Both the position numbers and the translations under genes were made by a program. Shown piece after piece: positions 19,331 through 27,829 of a stretch of DNA of 64,000 bases. Source of the stretch: Granulicella sapmiensis (GTDB lineage Bacteria > Acidobacteriota > Terriglobia > Terriglobales > Acidobacteriaceae); contig JAMFSR010000013.1 in assembly GCA_026225395.1 (NCBI GenBank), forward strand, positions 80,933 through 144,932, given 5' to 3'. Under the pieces are notes generated by a model. That model was not told where the DNA came from. It worked only from the letters and a program-made list of their open reading frames with translations, and ran no database searches. Numbering within the stretch: position 1 is the first letter of the stretch; every line of letters starts with the position of its first letter.

Positions 19331-19756
19331 TCAGAAAGTATGAGAAAGCAAGATACGTTCGGATTCTTTGATGGGCATGTCGTTGATGCTTGCTTCGCGG
19401 CGTTGCATCAGGCCCGATGAGGCAAACTCCCAAAGCTCGTTGCCGTAACTCCGGAACCACTGGCCGCTATCGTCGTGCCACTCGTACTGGAACTTGACCG
19501 CCATGCGGTTGTTCCGGAAGCCCCATAGCTCCTTCTTCAGTTTGTAGCCAAGCTCACGGTTCCACTTGCGCCTGAGGAACTCGACAACGGCCTGTCGTCC
19601 GGTGAGGAACTCGGTACGATTTCGCCACACCGTATCTTCGGTATAAGCTGCCGCTACCCGTTCCGGGTCACGTGTATTCCAAAGGTCCTCAGCGATTTGT
19701 ACTTTCAGGAGAGCTTGGTCCGGATCTGTGAATGGGGGAACGATGATGGAGCTCAT
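19331..19756 (-). CDS. NTF2-like (SnoaL/DUF1348-type) small protein
   Basis: A 141-aa protein with the cone-shaped NTF2 fold. Recognisable pieces are [50 protein letters not shown] and [19 protein letters not shown]. This matches the DUF1348 type, whose members have no well-defined reaction. The start at 19756 has AAGGA a few bases upstream; an ATG at 19804 adds 16 residues and is less likely. The gene is convergent with the GH3 gene and lies beside the LacI regulator on the same strand. The protein is probably cytoplasmic, as no signal peptide is seen. Confidence 0.75.
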   Translation of the reverse strand: MSSIIVPPFTDPDQALLKVQIAEDLWNTRDPERVAAAYTEDTVWRNRTEFLTGRQAVVEFLRRKWNRELGYKLKKELWGFRNNRMAVKFQYEWHDDSGQWFRSYGNELWEFASSGLMQRREASINDMPIKESERILLSHTF

Positions 19757-19830
19757 GAAGAATCCTTTCTGGTCGTGCGAGCTGCCCGGGAACGGGTTCG
19801 GCACTAGAAATCAAATTTGACCGAGGCGCG

Positions 19831-20880
19831 TCAATCTCTTAAGCGGCTCGTTCGGACGCGGGCTGTCGATTCGCGAACCACCAACTCTGGTTCAATCCGG
19901 GAGATCTCCGGAACCTTGGCTCCGCCAATCTTCTTGAGCAGCAACGAGGCTGCGACGTTCCCCATCTGCTGGAGCGGCTGGCGAATCGTAGTCAGTCGCG
20001 GAGTGTAGTACTCGGCTGCCGGAATATCGTCGAAGCCCATCACCGACACATCATTCGGTACACGCAGCCCCGCGTCGTGAAGGCCGCGCACCGTGCCGAT
20101 GGCCGCGACATCGTTGAAGCAGAGGACCGCCGTGAAGTCTTTGCGGCGCATCAGCAATTGCTGGATGCCGATATATCCCAGGTCGGACGAGTGGCTGTCC
20201 TTGTCCAGGCGAATCACCATCTCCGGAGGAACTTCGAGCCCAAGCGAACGAGCCACGTGCAGTGTGGAGCGCCAGCGGCTGCGCGAGTCGGAGCTGAAGA
20301 GCTGGCCACGCATATAAGCGATCCTGCGATGGCCCAACCGATAGAGATGGCCGAGGGCCAGCTCTGCGGCGCGTTCGTGATCGAGCACAACGTTGGCCAC
20401 ACCAGGCACAGCCGTATGTCCCGCAACGGCAACCGTAGGGCAGGGCGGAGAATTTTCAAGGTGCGTGTCGATGACCAGCAGGCCTTCGACGCCGCGGGCG
20501 TGCAGCAGCCCTGGATACTCCGCCACCAGGTCGACCCTGTGGCGATGATGCGCCGTGAAGAAGAAGAAGCCCTCCTTCATGAGCATGTCGGCGGCGCCGC
20601 TCAACACCTGCGAGTGGTAGCCATCGCCCAGCTCGGGAAGGAGGATCCCAATCGTTTGAGTACGTTTGCCTTGCAGTGACCGGGCCGCGTGGCTCGGCTG
20701 ATAGCCGAACTCTCGCGCTGCATCGCGAACACGCTGCCGTGTCTTCTCGGGAATCGACCGGTTGGGTGCATTGTTCAGAACGAAGGAAACGGTAGCGGCA
20801 CTCAGGTCAAGATGCTCGGCAAGCATCTTCAGGCTCACGGGTCGCGTCGGTTTCGGCGTTGTTGCAGGCTGCTTCGGCAT
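19831..20880 (-). CDS. LacI-family transcriptional regulator
   Basis: A full-length (349 aa) LacI/GalR regulator. The N-terminal helix-turn-helix and hinge are clear (SLKMLAEHLDLSAATVSFVL, then SIPEKTRQRVRDAAREFGY and AARSLQGKRTQTIGILLPE). The C-terminal effector domain includes GHRRIAYMRG, FTAVLCFNDVAAIGTVRGL and SVMGFDDIPAAEYYTPRLTT. It would repress sugar genes until a sugar or sugar phosphate binds. It sits next to the GH31/GH3 pair and the second TonB receptor, so these are candidate targets, though no clear matching palindrome was found in front of them. Confidence 0.93.
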   Translation of the reverse strand: MPKQPATTPKPTRPVSLKMLAEHLDLSAATVSFVLNNAPNRSIPEKTRQRVRDAAREFGYQPSHAARSLQGKRTQTIGILLPELGDGYHSQVLSGAADMLMKEGFFFFTAHHRHRVDLVAEYPGLLHARGVEGLLVIDTHLENSPPCPTVAVAGHTAVPGVANVVLDHERAAELALGHLYRLGHRRIAYMRGQLFSSDSRSRWRSTLHVARSLGLEVPPEMVIRLDKDSHSSDLGYIGIQQLLMRRKDFTAVLCFNDVAAIGTVRGLHDAGLRVPNDVSVMGFDDIPAAEYYTPRLTTIRQPLQQMGNVAASLLLKKIGGAKVPEISRIEPELVVRESTARVRTSRLRD

Positions 20881-20989
20881 CGGATTCGCTTGGACAGTTT
20901 ATTGCATGTAATCGGTTCAAACGCGGGAAATCTGCGTTATGTGTGGAGTTCGATACCCTTGCCGTGCCTCCACTAGCCCCGGGTTGCAC

Positions 20990-21790
20990 TTATTTCTTCG
21001 TGCTGGCGCCTCCCAGTGCATGCGTAATTTCCATCGATGCCTTCTTGAGCGCTTCAATCACATGGCCGCTCTGCATGGAAGATCCACTGTGCTGGATGTA
21101 GGGTACGGTGATTGCTGCAAGTGCTATGCCGCGGTCTCCAAAGATTGGGAAGCTGATATTCACGACGCCCTTCACCAGATAGCTCGCCCGCTTCTCGTAG
21201 CCCGTCTTGCGGATGCGTTCCAGATGCATATCCAGGTCTCGCGGCGGCTTTTTGCCGGTCTCGCGGCTCCATGTATCCAGCATGCGCTCTCTCTGCTCCT
21301 CGTCCTGGTGCGCAAGGATGACATATCCGCTAGCCGCTTCCATCAGGCCTACAGTTGATCCCAGCTTTACGTAGAACCCAAGATTTGACGGCGCATTTAC
21401 CTGGGCGACGATGACGACCCGGTCGCCTTCCAACACGCCGATATGGCACGACTGCATCGTTTCGTGAGCGAACCGGTTCATCACGGGAAAAGCATCGAGG
21501 ATCAGCCGTTCGGTTGGCGGATGTTCCTGCACCAACTTGAACAACTTCAGCGTCAGGGAGTAGCGTTCCTGATCTACCTGCGCGATGTACCCACGTCGTT
21601 CGAGGCACAACAGCATGCGGAAGATTTCGGAGACCGTTCGATTCAACCTGCGGGCAACCTGGCTCTTGGTCAGGCCTTCCGGTTCGTGCGCAAGCAACTC
21701 AAGCACATCGAGGCCTTTTTCAAGCGCCGGCGTGGCATAGTTCATAACCTTCTTCTGCTTGGCAGGGGCTGCTGCGCTTGGTTTTTTCAT
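20990..21790 (-). CDS. IclR-family transcriptional regulator
   Basis: A 266-aa regulator with an N-terminal winged helix (PALEKGLDVLELLAHEPEGL, then SQVARRLNRTVSEIFRML) and a C-terminal GAF-like effector domain (SCHIGVLEGDRVVIVAQVNA to the FGDRGIALAAITVPYI region). Members control sugar-acid, aromatic or glyoxylate metabolism, usually as tetramers. The target is unknown. The adjacent LacI gene on the same strand and the glycosidase cluster suggest carbohydrate control, but no catabolic gene is directly next to it. Upstream lies the tRNA-Gly gene on the other strand. Confidence 0.92.
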   Translation of the reverse strand: MKKPSAAAPAKQKKVMNYATPALEKGLDVLELLAHEPEGLTKSQVARRLNRTVSEIFRMLLCLERRGYIAQVDQERYSLTLKLFKLVQEHPPTERLILDAFPVMNRFAHETMQSCHIGVLEGDRVVIVAQVNAPSNLGFYVKLGSTVGLMEAASGYVILAHQDEEQRERMLDTWSRETGKKPPRDLDMHLERIRKTGYEKRASYLVKGVVNISFPIFGDRGIALAAITVPYIQHSGSSMQSGHVIEALKKASMEITHALGGASTKK

Positions 21791-21852
21791 AGTGGTTTAC
21801 CGGCGTGCTCCTTAAACTCTAGACAGAGTACAGCAGCCCCCCGGCCCGGCGT

Positions 21853-21858
21853 TATAAT
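21853..21858 (+). promoter_or_regulatory. -10 box of the tRNA-Gly gene
   Basis: A consensus TATAAT lies 13 bp before the first base of the tRNA. No -35 box at normal spacing was seen. Confidence 0.55.
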
Positions 21859-21871
21859 CACTGGAAGACGA

Positions 21872-21946
21872 GCGGGAGTAGTTCAGTGGCAGAACGTCAG
21901 CTTCCCAAGCTGAATGTCGCCGGTTCGATCCCGGTCTCCCGCTCCA
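21872..21946 (+). tRNA. tRNA-Gly, anticodon CCC
   Basis: A complete cloverleaf can be drawn. The acceptor stem GCGGGAG pairs with CTCCCGC. The D-arm is GTTC...GAAC. The anticodon stem TCAGC/GCTGA encloses the loop TTCCCAA with anticodon CCC at 21904-21906. The T-arm is GCCGG-TTCGATC-CCGGT, followed by the discriminator T and an encoded CCA at 21944-21946. It reads GGG glycine codons. Confidence 0.96.
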
Positions 21947-21970
21947 CGTCTTTCCCTTCAGTCTGGACCC

Positions 21971-22090
21971 TCAAGGCTTTACACCTCCCAGGATGAGTCT
22001 TGGAATGGCGTCGATGACGACCGTGCCGTTAGCATCGTGTGCGATGAGCGGTCTATAGAGTTGTAAGCTCTCGGACGAACGCCACAAAAC
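21971..22090 (-). pseudogene. Possible orphan C-terminal gene fragment
   Basis: The minus strand has an open stretch ending in TGA at 21971. Its translation (RPLIAHDANGTVVIDAIPRL, then ILGGVKP) looks like ordinary protein rather than a random frame. It has no start codon, and its upstream side is the ctpA terminator. It may be the tail of a lost gene; I cannot name the family. Confidence 0.2.
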
Positions 22091-22120
22091 AAAAGGCCGC
22101 GCAAACATGCGCGGCCTTTT
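22091..22120. terminator. Bidirectional rho-independent terminator
   Basis: A perfect GGCCGCGC/GCGCGGCC stem with an AAACAT loop is flanked by AAAA on the left and TTTT on the right, so it can work on both strands. It lies just after the ctpA stop codon (minus strand), with a further T-rich tract there. Confidence 0.85.
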
Positions 22121-22132
22121 ATCTCTTCCTGC

Positions 22133-23731
22133 TTATCTACTGGCCGTCTGTGTCTTCTGTTCGGAGGGCAGCGTGTGGTTCTCAAGCGCCAGCGCCTCAG
22201 GCATAAACGTCAGCGCCTTTGCAATCTGCGGATCCCACAATGCGCGCACCTGCATGCCCAGCGCCTGGCCGAACTGCGAGGTAAACAGCTCAGCCTTGAT
22301 GCTCGACTTGATCCAGTCGCTGTTGTCGGCCACATCCTTATCGGTGTAGTCAATCTTCTCGGTCTTCAGGAAGTCTTCAAACTGCCGCAGGATGGCGTCG
22401 TCCACAGTGAAGTCCTTGGCCACCGCGTGATCGGCCAGATAGTGCTTCGAGAAGTTGAAGAACGCATAGTGCTGCAGCAGCACATCTTCAAAGTGGTTCG
22501 ACTTCAGCTCAGCGATCTTCTCATCCGGCGTGATGCCGCCGCCGCCATAAACCGTGCGTCCGGAATCCGTCAGCTTCACTTCCTTGTTCGAGTTATCCGC
22601 CGGCTTCGCACCTTCGCGCCCGTAGTAGTAGTCGTACAGCGAAAGCCCTTCATAGTTCCGCTGGATCAACCTTCCCGAAGGCGTGTAGTAGTGGAACGTC
22701 GTCAGCGCCAGCCCGGTATTCTCAGACAACGGAATCACCGTCTGCACCAGCCCCTTGCCGAACGTCGTCTCGCCCACGATCAGCGCGCGATCATGGTCCT
22801 GCAAGGCACCCGAAACAATCTCCGCCGCCGAAGCCGTATTGCGGTTCACGAGCACCACAATCGGATACTTGCCATCCGAACCCTTGGGCGCGCGATATAC
22901 CTGGTCGGGGAACGCCCGCCCACGCTGCGACACCACGATCTGGCCCTTCTGCAAGAACTTGTCGGACATATTGACGGCTTCATTCAGCAGGCCGCCCGGA
23001 TTGCCCCGCAGATCGATCAGCAGACCCTGAAGGTTCGGCCCAAACTTATCCAGCGCCTCCTGTACCTCATGCGAGGTCGTCTCCATAAAGTTCGTGACGT
23101 GGATATACCCAATCCCCGGCTTGATCTCAAACGCAATATCCACCGAGTACCGTGGAATCTCATCGCGCACCAGGTTGAACACCAGCGGCTTCGGCGAACC
23201 CTCACGGCCCATCGTCACCGAAACATTTGTGCCGCGCGGCCCTTTCAGCATCGAAGCCACACCGGCCGAATCCATATGCTCAGTCGTCTTCCCATCCACA
23301 GCCAGGATCACATCGCCCGGCCGAATGCCTGCCTTATAAGAAGGTGTGCCCTCAAACGGCGCCAGCACCACGATCTTGTCGCCCTGCGGCTGGATCTGCA
23401 TGCCTACGCCGTAGTACTTACCGTGCTGGTCTTCGCGCATCTGCGCAAAGCTCTTCGGATCGTAGAAATTCGAGTGCGGATCGAGCACATGGAGCATGCC
23501 CGGGATCGCGCCGTCGTAGATGGCCTTGTCCGCCTTGTCGCTGTCCAGTTTGTCAGCGTAGTTCTGCTCCACCAGCGCATACACATTGGTGAACGACTTC
23601 ATCGAGTCCCGCAAATTGGACTCGTCAGTAGCCGTCTGCGCCGAAACGCCACCGAACACCGAGCCCGCAATGCCGCAGACTGCCAGGAAAATTGTTGCCG
23701 AAAAGAGTGCGCGACGGGAGCGGTTGGCCAT
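22133..23731 (-). CDS. C-terminal processing peptidase, S41 family
   Basis: A 532-aa periplasmic or membrane-linked serine protease of the CtpA/Prc type, which trims C-termini of envelope proteins. The N-terminal hydrophobic segment (LFSATIFLAVCGIAGSVFGG) is a signal peptide or anchor. A PDZ domain follows at about 105-175 (YYGVGMQI, KAGIRPGDVILAVDG). The peptidase core has LLIDLRGNPGGLL, with the catalytic Ser about 301 in NRNTASAAEIVSGAL and Lys about 326 in TFGKGLVQ. A C-terminal extension of about 170 residues after the core is typical of this subgroup. The gene is divergent from the SurA-like PPIase, another envelope quality-control factor. Confidence 0.95.
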   Translation of the reverse strand: MANRSRRALFSATIFLAVCGIAGSVFGGVSAQTATDESNLRDSMKSFTNVYALVEQNYADKLDSDKADKAIYDGAIPGMLHVLDPHSNFYDPKSFAQMREDQHGKYYGVGMQIQPQGDKIVVLAPFEGTPSYKAGIRPGDVILAVDGKTTEHMDSAGVASMLKGPRGTNVSVTMGREGSPKPLVFNLVRDEIPRYSVDIAFEIKPGIGYIHVTNFMETTSHEVQEALDKFGPNLQGLLIDLRGNPGGLLNEAVNMSDKFLQKGQIVVSQRGRAFPDQVYRAPKGSDGKYPIVVLVNRNTASAAEIVSGALQDHDRALIVGETTFGKGLVQTVIPLSENTGLALTTFHYYTPSGRLIQRNYEGLSLYDYYYGREGAKPADNSNKEVKLTDSGRTVYGGGGITPDEKIAELKSNHFEDVLLQHYAFFNFSKHYLADHAVAKDFTVDDAILRQFEDFLKTEKIDYTDKDVADNSDWIKSSIKAELFTSQFGQALGMQVRALWDPQIAKALTFMPEALALENHTLPSEQKTQTASR

Positions 23732-23847
23732 AGGAGCGGAGAGTCCTCAAATAAAGCGAAAAAGCGGCGGAAGGCGCACAAAACCTGCACCACACTCCAG
23801 CCGTGTGGGTTGGACGGAGTATAGCACCGGCGGTTAGCTGTTTGCAG

Positions 23848-23870
23848 GCCGGGAACCGCCGCTTCCCGGC
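23848..23870. other. Hairpin in the ctpA/PPIase divergent region
   Basis: A perfect 8-bp stem (GCCGGGAA/TTCCCGGC) with a 7-nt loop lies 40 bp before the PPIase start. There is no T-run, so it is more likely a leader structure or operator than a terminator. Confidence 0.35.
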
Positions 23871-23910
23871 AATCCCTGAACCCTATTTCCGTTTAGAATA
23901 GGAGAGCCAG

Positions 23911-26013
23911 ATGACCTCTGTTTCGCCGCGCGGTCAAACCAAGCATCGCCTGATCGCGGCAGGGCATAACTACAGGGGCAAGACTGTAAAGGAACGGATG
24001 ATCGAGAAGCAGAATCGCAATACCTCCACGGGCCGGCTGTTTGCGGGCGCCTTGCTCCCTGTTGTATTGGCCGTAGCCGCCTTCAGCGCTGTTCCGTCTT
24101 TGGCTCAGGTGCAACGCCCCAACTATCAATTTGGCGCCACGCCTTTGCAGCTTCCGCCGTTGCCTGCCACCGCGCCCATCACGCCCAACGGCGAAGTGGT
24201 GGAAGACATCGTGGCGCGCGTCAACGACCAGATCATCACCCGCAGCGAGTACGAGCAGGCCGAAGCCTCGCTGCTGCAGGAAGCCCAGCGCTCCGGCGCC
24301 ACGCAAGCCGATCTCAACGCGCAGCAGCAGAACCTGCTCCGCGACATGATCGATCAGCAGATCCTGCTCTCCAAGGGCAAGGAGCTCGGCATCAGCGGCG
24401 ACGCCGAAACCATGCGCCGCCTCGATGAGATCCGCAAGCAGAACCATCTCGATTCCATGGAAGCCCTGCAAAAGGCCGCCGCCACACAGGGCGTCTCGTT
24501 TGAGGACTTCAAGCAGGGAATCAAGAACAGCGCCATCACCCAGCAGGTCGTGCGCGATGAAGTCGGACGCCGCCTCAACCCAACGCATCAGCAGGAACTG
24601 GACTACTACAACGCCCACTCCAAAGAGTTCGAGGTCCCCGAGCAGCTCCACCTCAGCGAAATCCTGATCCCCACGCCGGACACCGCCACCCCCGCTCAGA
24701 TCGACGAAGCAAAGGCCAAAGCCGATGACCTCGAAGCCAAGCTGAAAGCCGGTGGCAACTTCGCCGAGATCGCCAAGGCTTCCTCCGGTGGCCCCACGGC
24801 TGCTGCCGGCGGCGACCTCGGCGACTTCAAGCGCGGCACCCTCGGCGACGTCCTCGAAAACGCGACCTTCCCACTGCCCGCAGGCGGCTTTACCACTCCC
24901 ATCCGCACCCGCCAGGGCTACGTCATCCTCCGCGTCGATGCCCATCAGGCCGCCGGCGTTCCTCCTTTGGAGACCGTTGAAAACCAGGTGCAGGAAGGCG
25001 TCTACATGGATGCCCTGCAGCCTGCGCTGCGCGACTATCTCACCAAGGCCCGCACCGAGCTCTACGTAGACGTCAAGCCCGGCTTCGTCGATAGCGGCGC
25101 TCCTAAAAAGACCAGCCGCGATGTCTTCACCTCTTACACCGCACCGGCGCCCAAGAAGAAGGTCGTCAAGCACGAAAAGGCTGAGGAGCAAAAAGCCATT
25201 CGCGTGCAGGCAGAGCTCGCCGCCGCGCGTGCCAAGGTCGCCGAAAAGAACGCCCAGAAGGCTGCCGAAGCCGCCGCCAAAAATCCTGGCAGCGTAAAGA
25301 ACGCCTCCAGGCCGGAAAAGAAGCAGAAGATTCACCGCGAAAAGATCCGCTACGGTCAGTCTCCGCGGAACACACTACCCAACGCTCCTACCGAAACCGC
25401 GACGGTCAACAACAATACGTTGGCTGGCCAGGCTCCGGGCGCCGCGATGGCCCTGGGCGAATCCACCACGACCATCTCTACCGGTAACGCGATCGAAACC
25501 GCCGACGCGGACACCGATCCGCTTGCGCCCAAGGCCGCACCGCAGAAAAAGACGCGCTTCGCTCAGCGCGAGGTCGAACAGAACGAGAAGGGTCTCGAAA
25601 CCAAACTCAACAAGGCAGAGCTCAAAGCAAGCAATCGCCCTGTAGTGGCCGACAAGCAGGCCACGACTGCGGAAAAGCTTCAAGCAGCGCCACTCGGCTT
25701 GAATGGAGACACCGCCAAGAAGACCAAGCCCAAGCGCGTAAAGGGCGCCCCCAAGGAGCGTCTGCAGGAGCAGCCCAGCAAGCCGGTAGACAACGGCCCA
25801 ACCATCGCTCCCACGGCAAACCCGGCACTGGTCAACACACCAGCCGCCGTGCAGCACACGGACACGCCCGCGAAAACCGTTCCTTCGTCTGACCAGACAA
25901 CACTACCCCCCGCCGACACCCCAGCTCCCGGCGCTCCGCCACAGGGTCAGCCACTCCCGGCCACAACCTCGACGGAGTCCAACGCCCCGGTCACCACCCC
26001 AGCACCTCACTAA
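23911..26013 (+). CDS. SurA-like peptidyl-prolyl isomerase (parvulin) with long disordered tail
   Basis: A 700-aa periplasmic chaperone/isomerase. The start at 23911 has AGGAG six bases upstream; an ATG at 23998 gives a more compact signal peptide and is a serious alternative. The signal segment (LLPVVLAVAAFSAVPSLAQ) is followed by a SurA-type N-terminal chaperone region (EVVEDIVARVNDQIITRSEY) and one parvulin domain at about 243-350 (LHLSEILIP, NFAEIAKASSGG, GGDLGDFKRGTL, TRQGYVILRVD). Beyond about residue 400 the sequence is rich in Lys, Ala, Pro and Thr and looks disordered. Typical SurA has about 430 aa, so the tail is extra. Likely role: folding of outer-membrane proteins, including the many TonB receptors. 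Confidence 0.88.
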   Translation: MTSVSPRGQTKHRLIAAGHNYRGKTVKERMIEKQNRNTSTGRLFAGALLPVVLAVAAFSAVPSLAQVQRPNYQFGATPLQLPPLPATAPITPNGEVVEDIVARVNDQIITRSEYEQAEASLLQEAQRSGATQADLNAQQQNLLRDMIDQQILLSKGKELGISGDAETMRRLDEIRKQNHLDSMEALQKAAATQGVSFEDFKQGIKNSAITQQVVRDEVGRRLNPTHQQELDYYNAHSKEFEVPEQLHLSEILIPTPDTATPAQIDEAKAKADDLEAKLKAGGNFAEIAKASSGGPTAAAGGDLGDFKRGTLGDVLENATFPLPAGGFTTPIRTRQGYVILRVDAHQAAGVPPLETVENQVQEGVYMDALQPALRDYLTKARTELYVDVKPGFVDSGAPKKTSRDVFTSYTAPAPKKKVVKHEKAEEQKAIRVQAELAAARAKVAEKNAQKAAEAAAKNPGSVKNASRPEKKQKIHREKIRYGQSPRNTLPNAPTETATVNNNTLAGQAPGAAMALGESTTTISTGNAIETADADTDPLAPKAAPQKKTRFAQREVEQNEKGLETKLNKAELKASNRPVVADKQATTAEKLQAAPLGLNGDTAKKTKPKRVKGAPKERLQEQPSKPVDNGPTIAPTANPALVNTPAAVQHTDTPAKTVPSSDQTTLPPADTPAPGAPPQGQPLPATTSTESNAPVTTPAPH

Positions 26014-26031
26014 ACAACTCAGCTTCCAAGC

Positions 26032-26069
26032 AGTAAAGGCCACGGATCCTCCGTGGCCTTTACTGTTTT
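26032..26069 (+). terminator. Strong rho-independent terminator after the PPIase gene
   Basis: A perfect 15-bp stem (AGTAAAGGCCACGGA with its complement), a TCC loop and a downstream GTTTT tract. Confidence 0.85.
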
Positions 26070-26210
26070 CACCGCTGTTGTTGCTTACTTTCGCCGTCCT
26101 CCTTGAGCGCAGCGAAGAACCCGCGAACTTTCTCCAGAGTCGCCACGAACCTCATCCCTCCTTCCCTCATTCCTCTCCAACCCACCCCGCAAGGTATCCT
26201 GATCTCCAGC

Positions 26211-27341
26211 ATGAAAGACTTCTATATCGCCGACGCCGTCAGCTTCGAAAACCAGGCCATCACCAGCTACTTCCTCCTCGCCTCGCTCGGCGTTCGTGAG
26301 CGCAAAGGCGGCTCCGGCCAATACCTCGCTCTCACCCTCGCCGACAAGACCGGCCAGTTCGAAGCCCGCATGTGGGAAGACTTCGCAGACGTCGTTACCC
26401 ACTGCTCCGAAGGCTGCTACGTCAAGGTGCAGGGTCAGGTCTCGAGATATCAGGGCAAGTACCAGATCACCCTCACCAAAATGCGCTCCGCCGCCGCCTC
26501 CGAAATCGACACTGCCGACTTCGTTCCCACCACCCAGTTCGACGTCGCTGAAATGTACGCCGAGCTCCGCGGCTACGTCGAAGCCTTCTCAAACCCACAC
26601 CTCCGCGCCCTCGTCTTCGCCTTCCTCGACGACCCCTCCATCGGCCCCGCGTTCATCACCGCCCCCGCCGCCAAACGCCTCCACCACGCCTGGATCGGCG
26701 GTCTGCTCGAACACGTCCTCACCCTCGTCCGCGTCTGCCTCGCCACAGCCCCGTTCTACCCCGAAGTCGACCCCGATCTCCTCGTCACCGGAGCCATCCT
26801 CCACGACGTCGGCAAGATCCGCGAGCTCTCCTGGAAGTCCAGCTTCAACTACACCCTCGAAGGCCAACTCATCGGCCACATCTCCATCGCGCAGGGCATG
26901 CTCCACGAAAAAATCGCACTCCTCAATGCGCAAGCAGCAGCCCGGATTAGCAGTGGGCTTCAGCCCACTGAATCAGCCACTCCCATAGAAGGGGCTTTAG
27001 CTCCGGGCCTCTTCGGAGCAAGCAGCGGGCTTCAACCCGTCACGACCGAACCCTCCCCCTCCGCGCAGGAGTTTCCCGACCGTCTCCGTCTCCTCGTCGA
27101 GCACATGATCCTCGCCCACCACGGCAAACTCGAGTTCGGCTCCCCCAAACTCCCCATGACCCCCGAAGCCATGCTCCTCAGCGCCCTCGACGACCTCGAA
27201 GCCAAGTTCCAGGCCATGCGCAACGAGTTCGCCGCCGCCAAGCAAGCCGGCAAGTCCGCCGATGAAACCACCGAATGGGTCCGCTCCATGGACCGCCCTC
27301 TCTTCAACTCCAAAGCCTTCCTCAGCCAGGAAGAAAAGTGA
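26211..27341 (+). CDS. YhaM-like 3'-5' exoribonuclease (OB fold plus HD domain) with a repeat-derived insert
   Basis: A 376-aa protein. Residues about 1-95 form an OB-fold nucleic-acid-binding domain (KDFYIADAVSFENQAITSYF, YLALTLADKTGQFEARMWED). Residues about 155-340 form the HD domain, with metal ligands in HHAWIGGLLEHVL, GAILHDVGK (His198/Asp199) and HMILAHHGKLEFGSP. The family degrades RNA 3' to 5' in the cytoplasm. Residues about 243-286 are foreign to the family: they are encoded by a palindromic repeat carrying GGGCTTCAGCCC-type units and sit in frame between two helices of the HD domain. The start at 26211 matches the family N-terminus; the earlier ATG at 26103 does not. Confidence 0.88.
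   Translation: MKDFYIADAVSFENQAITSYFLLASLGVRERKGGSGQYLALTLADKTGQFEARMWEDFADVVTHCSEGCYVKVQGQVSRYQGKYQITLTKMRSAAASEIDTADFVPTTQFDVAEMYAELRGYVEAFSNPHLRALVFAFLDDPSIGPAFITAPAAKRLHHAWIGGLLEHVLTLVRVCLATAPFYPEVDPDLLVTGAILHDVGKIRELSWKSSFNYTLEGQLIGHISIAQGMLHEKIALLNAQAAARISSGLQPTESATPIEGALAPGLFGASSGLQPVTTEPSPSAQEFPDRLRLLVEHMILAHHGKLEFGSPKLPMTPEAMLLSALDDLEAKFQAMRNEFAAAKQAGKSADETTEWVRSMDRPLFNSKAFLSQEEK
26952..27040. repeat. REP-like palindromic repeat inside the YhaM-like gene
   Basis: Three palindromic units lie in tandem: AGTGGGCT-TC-AGCCCACT (26952-26969), GGGGCT-TT-AGCTCC (26991-27004) and GCGGGCTTCAACCCGT (27025-27040). They belong to the same family as the intergenic copies near 33.8, 48.9, 50.0, 51.6 and 57.8 kb, but this copy is read through as protein. 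Confidence 0.8.
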
Positions 27342-27355
27342 GCGGGTCAGGAGTA

Positions 27356-27829
27356 TTAGGGATTCCGTCTAAGAAACTCTTCGCGGATGCTGGCTGATAT
27401 CCGGAAATTCGTCCGCTCCAGCTCTGTCAATGCTGAACGAAAATCCAGCAATCCACGCTGTCCCGCTTTCTCAAGCAGGGCGACGGTCCCAGTAACTTTC
27501 AGGTGACGTTGCACCGCCGCGCGTCGTCCCTCGCTCTCGTCGATGAGCACCGTATCGATCCCATTCTCCAACGCCAACTGGATAGCGTCTCGTTCTCCAT
27601 CATCCAGCTCCTTCATGCTGCCATCGCGGTCACCGCGAAGAGTATGAACCTCGCACCAGAAGGGAAGCGCAGACGCCTATTCGCGCACCACCCCGGGCGC
27701 TTTTGTGCTTTGCAGTTCGCGATGAACGGCTTGCGGGATGAGGACAACACGATAAAGCGAGGGGAGTAGTTCGATCTTCCCGATCAGAACGAGATAGTTG
27801 ATCGGGGTCGTATCCGCCACAACGATCAT
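27356..27829 (-). pseudogene. VapC-like PIN toxin (DUF3368 type) interrupted by one nonsense codon
   Basis: Reading the minus strand from the ATG at 27829 gives MIVVADTTPINYLVLIGKIE, a classical PIN-domain start with its first acidic residue, and continues to GVVRE. Then TAG at 27679-27677 (codon 51) stops the frame. The same frame resumes as ASALPFWCEV and runs without shift to DDGERDAIQLALENGIDTVL and IDESEGRRAA, ending at 27356. The total of 157 codons is normal for DUF3368 proteins. Relatives usually have Trp after this Glu, so a TGG-to-TAG change explains the break. The ATG overlaps the antitoxin stop (ATGA), so the pair was translationally coupled. An internal ATG at 27616 could at most produce an inactive C-terminal piece. 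Confidence 0.8.

Noticed and set aside
22175-23824. Plus-strand open frame of 549 codons
   Set aside because: Antisense to the intact ctpA gene; its Arg/His-rich translation reflects codon bias of the other strand.
23893-25335. Minus-strand open frame of 480 codons
   Set aside because: Antisense shadow of the PPIase gene; Leu/Gly-rich with no motif.
27356-27616. Independent small gene starting at the ATG at 27616
   Set aside because: Same frame as the interrupted toxin and continues its domain, so it is the 3' half of the pseudogene.
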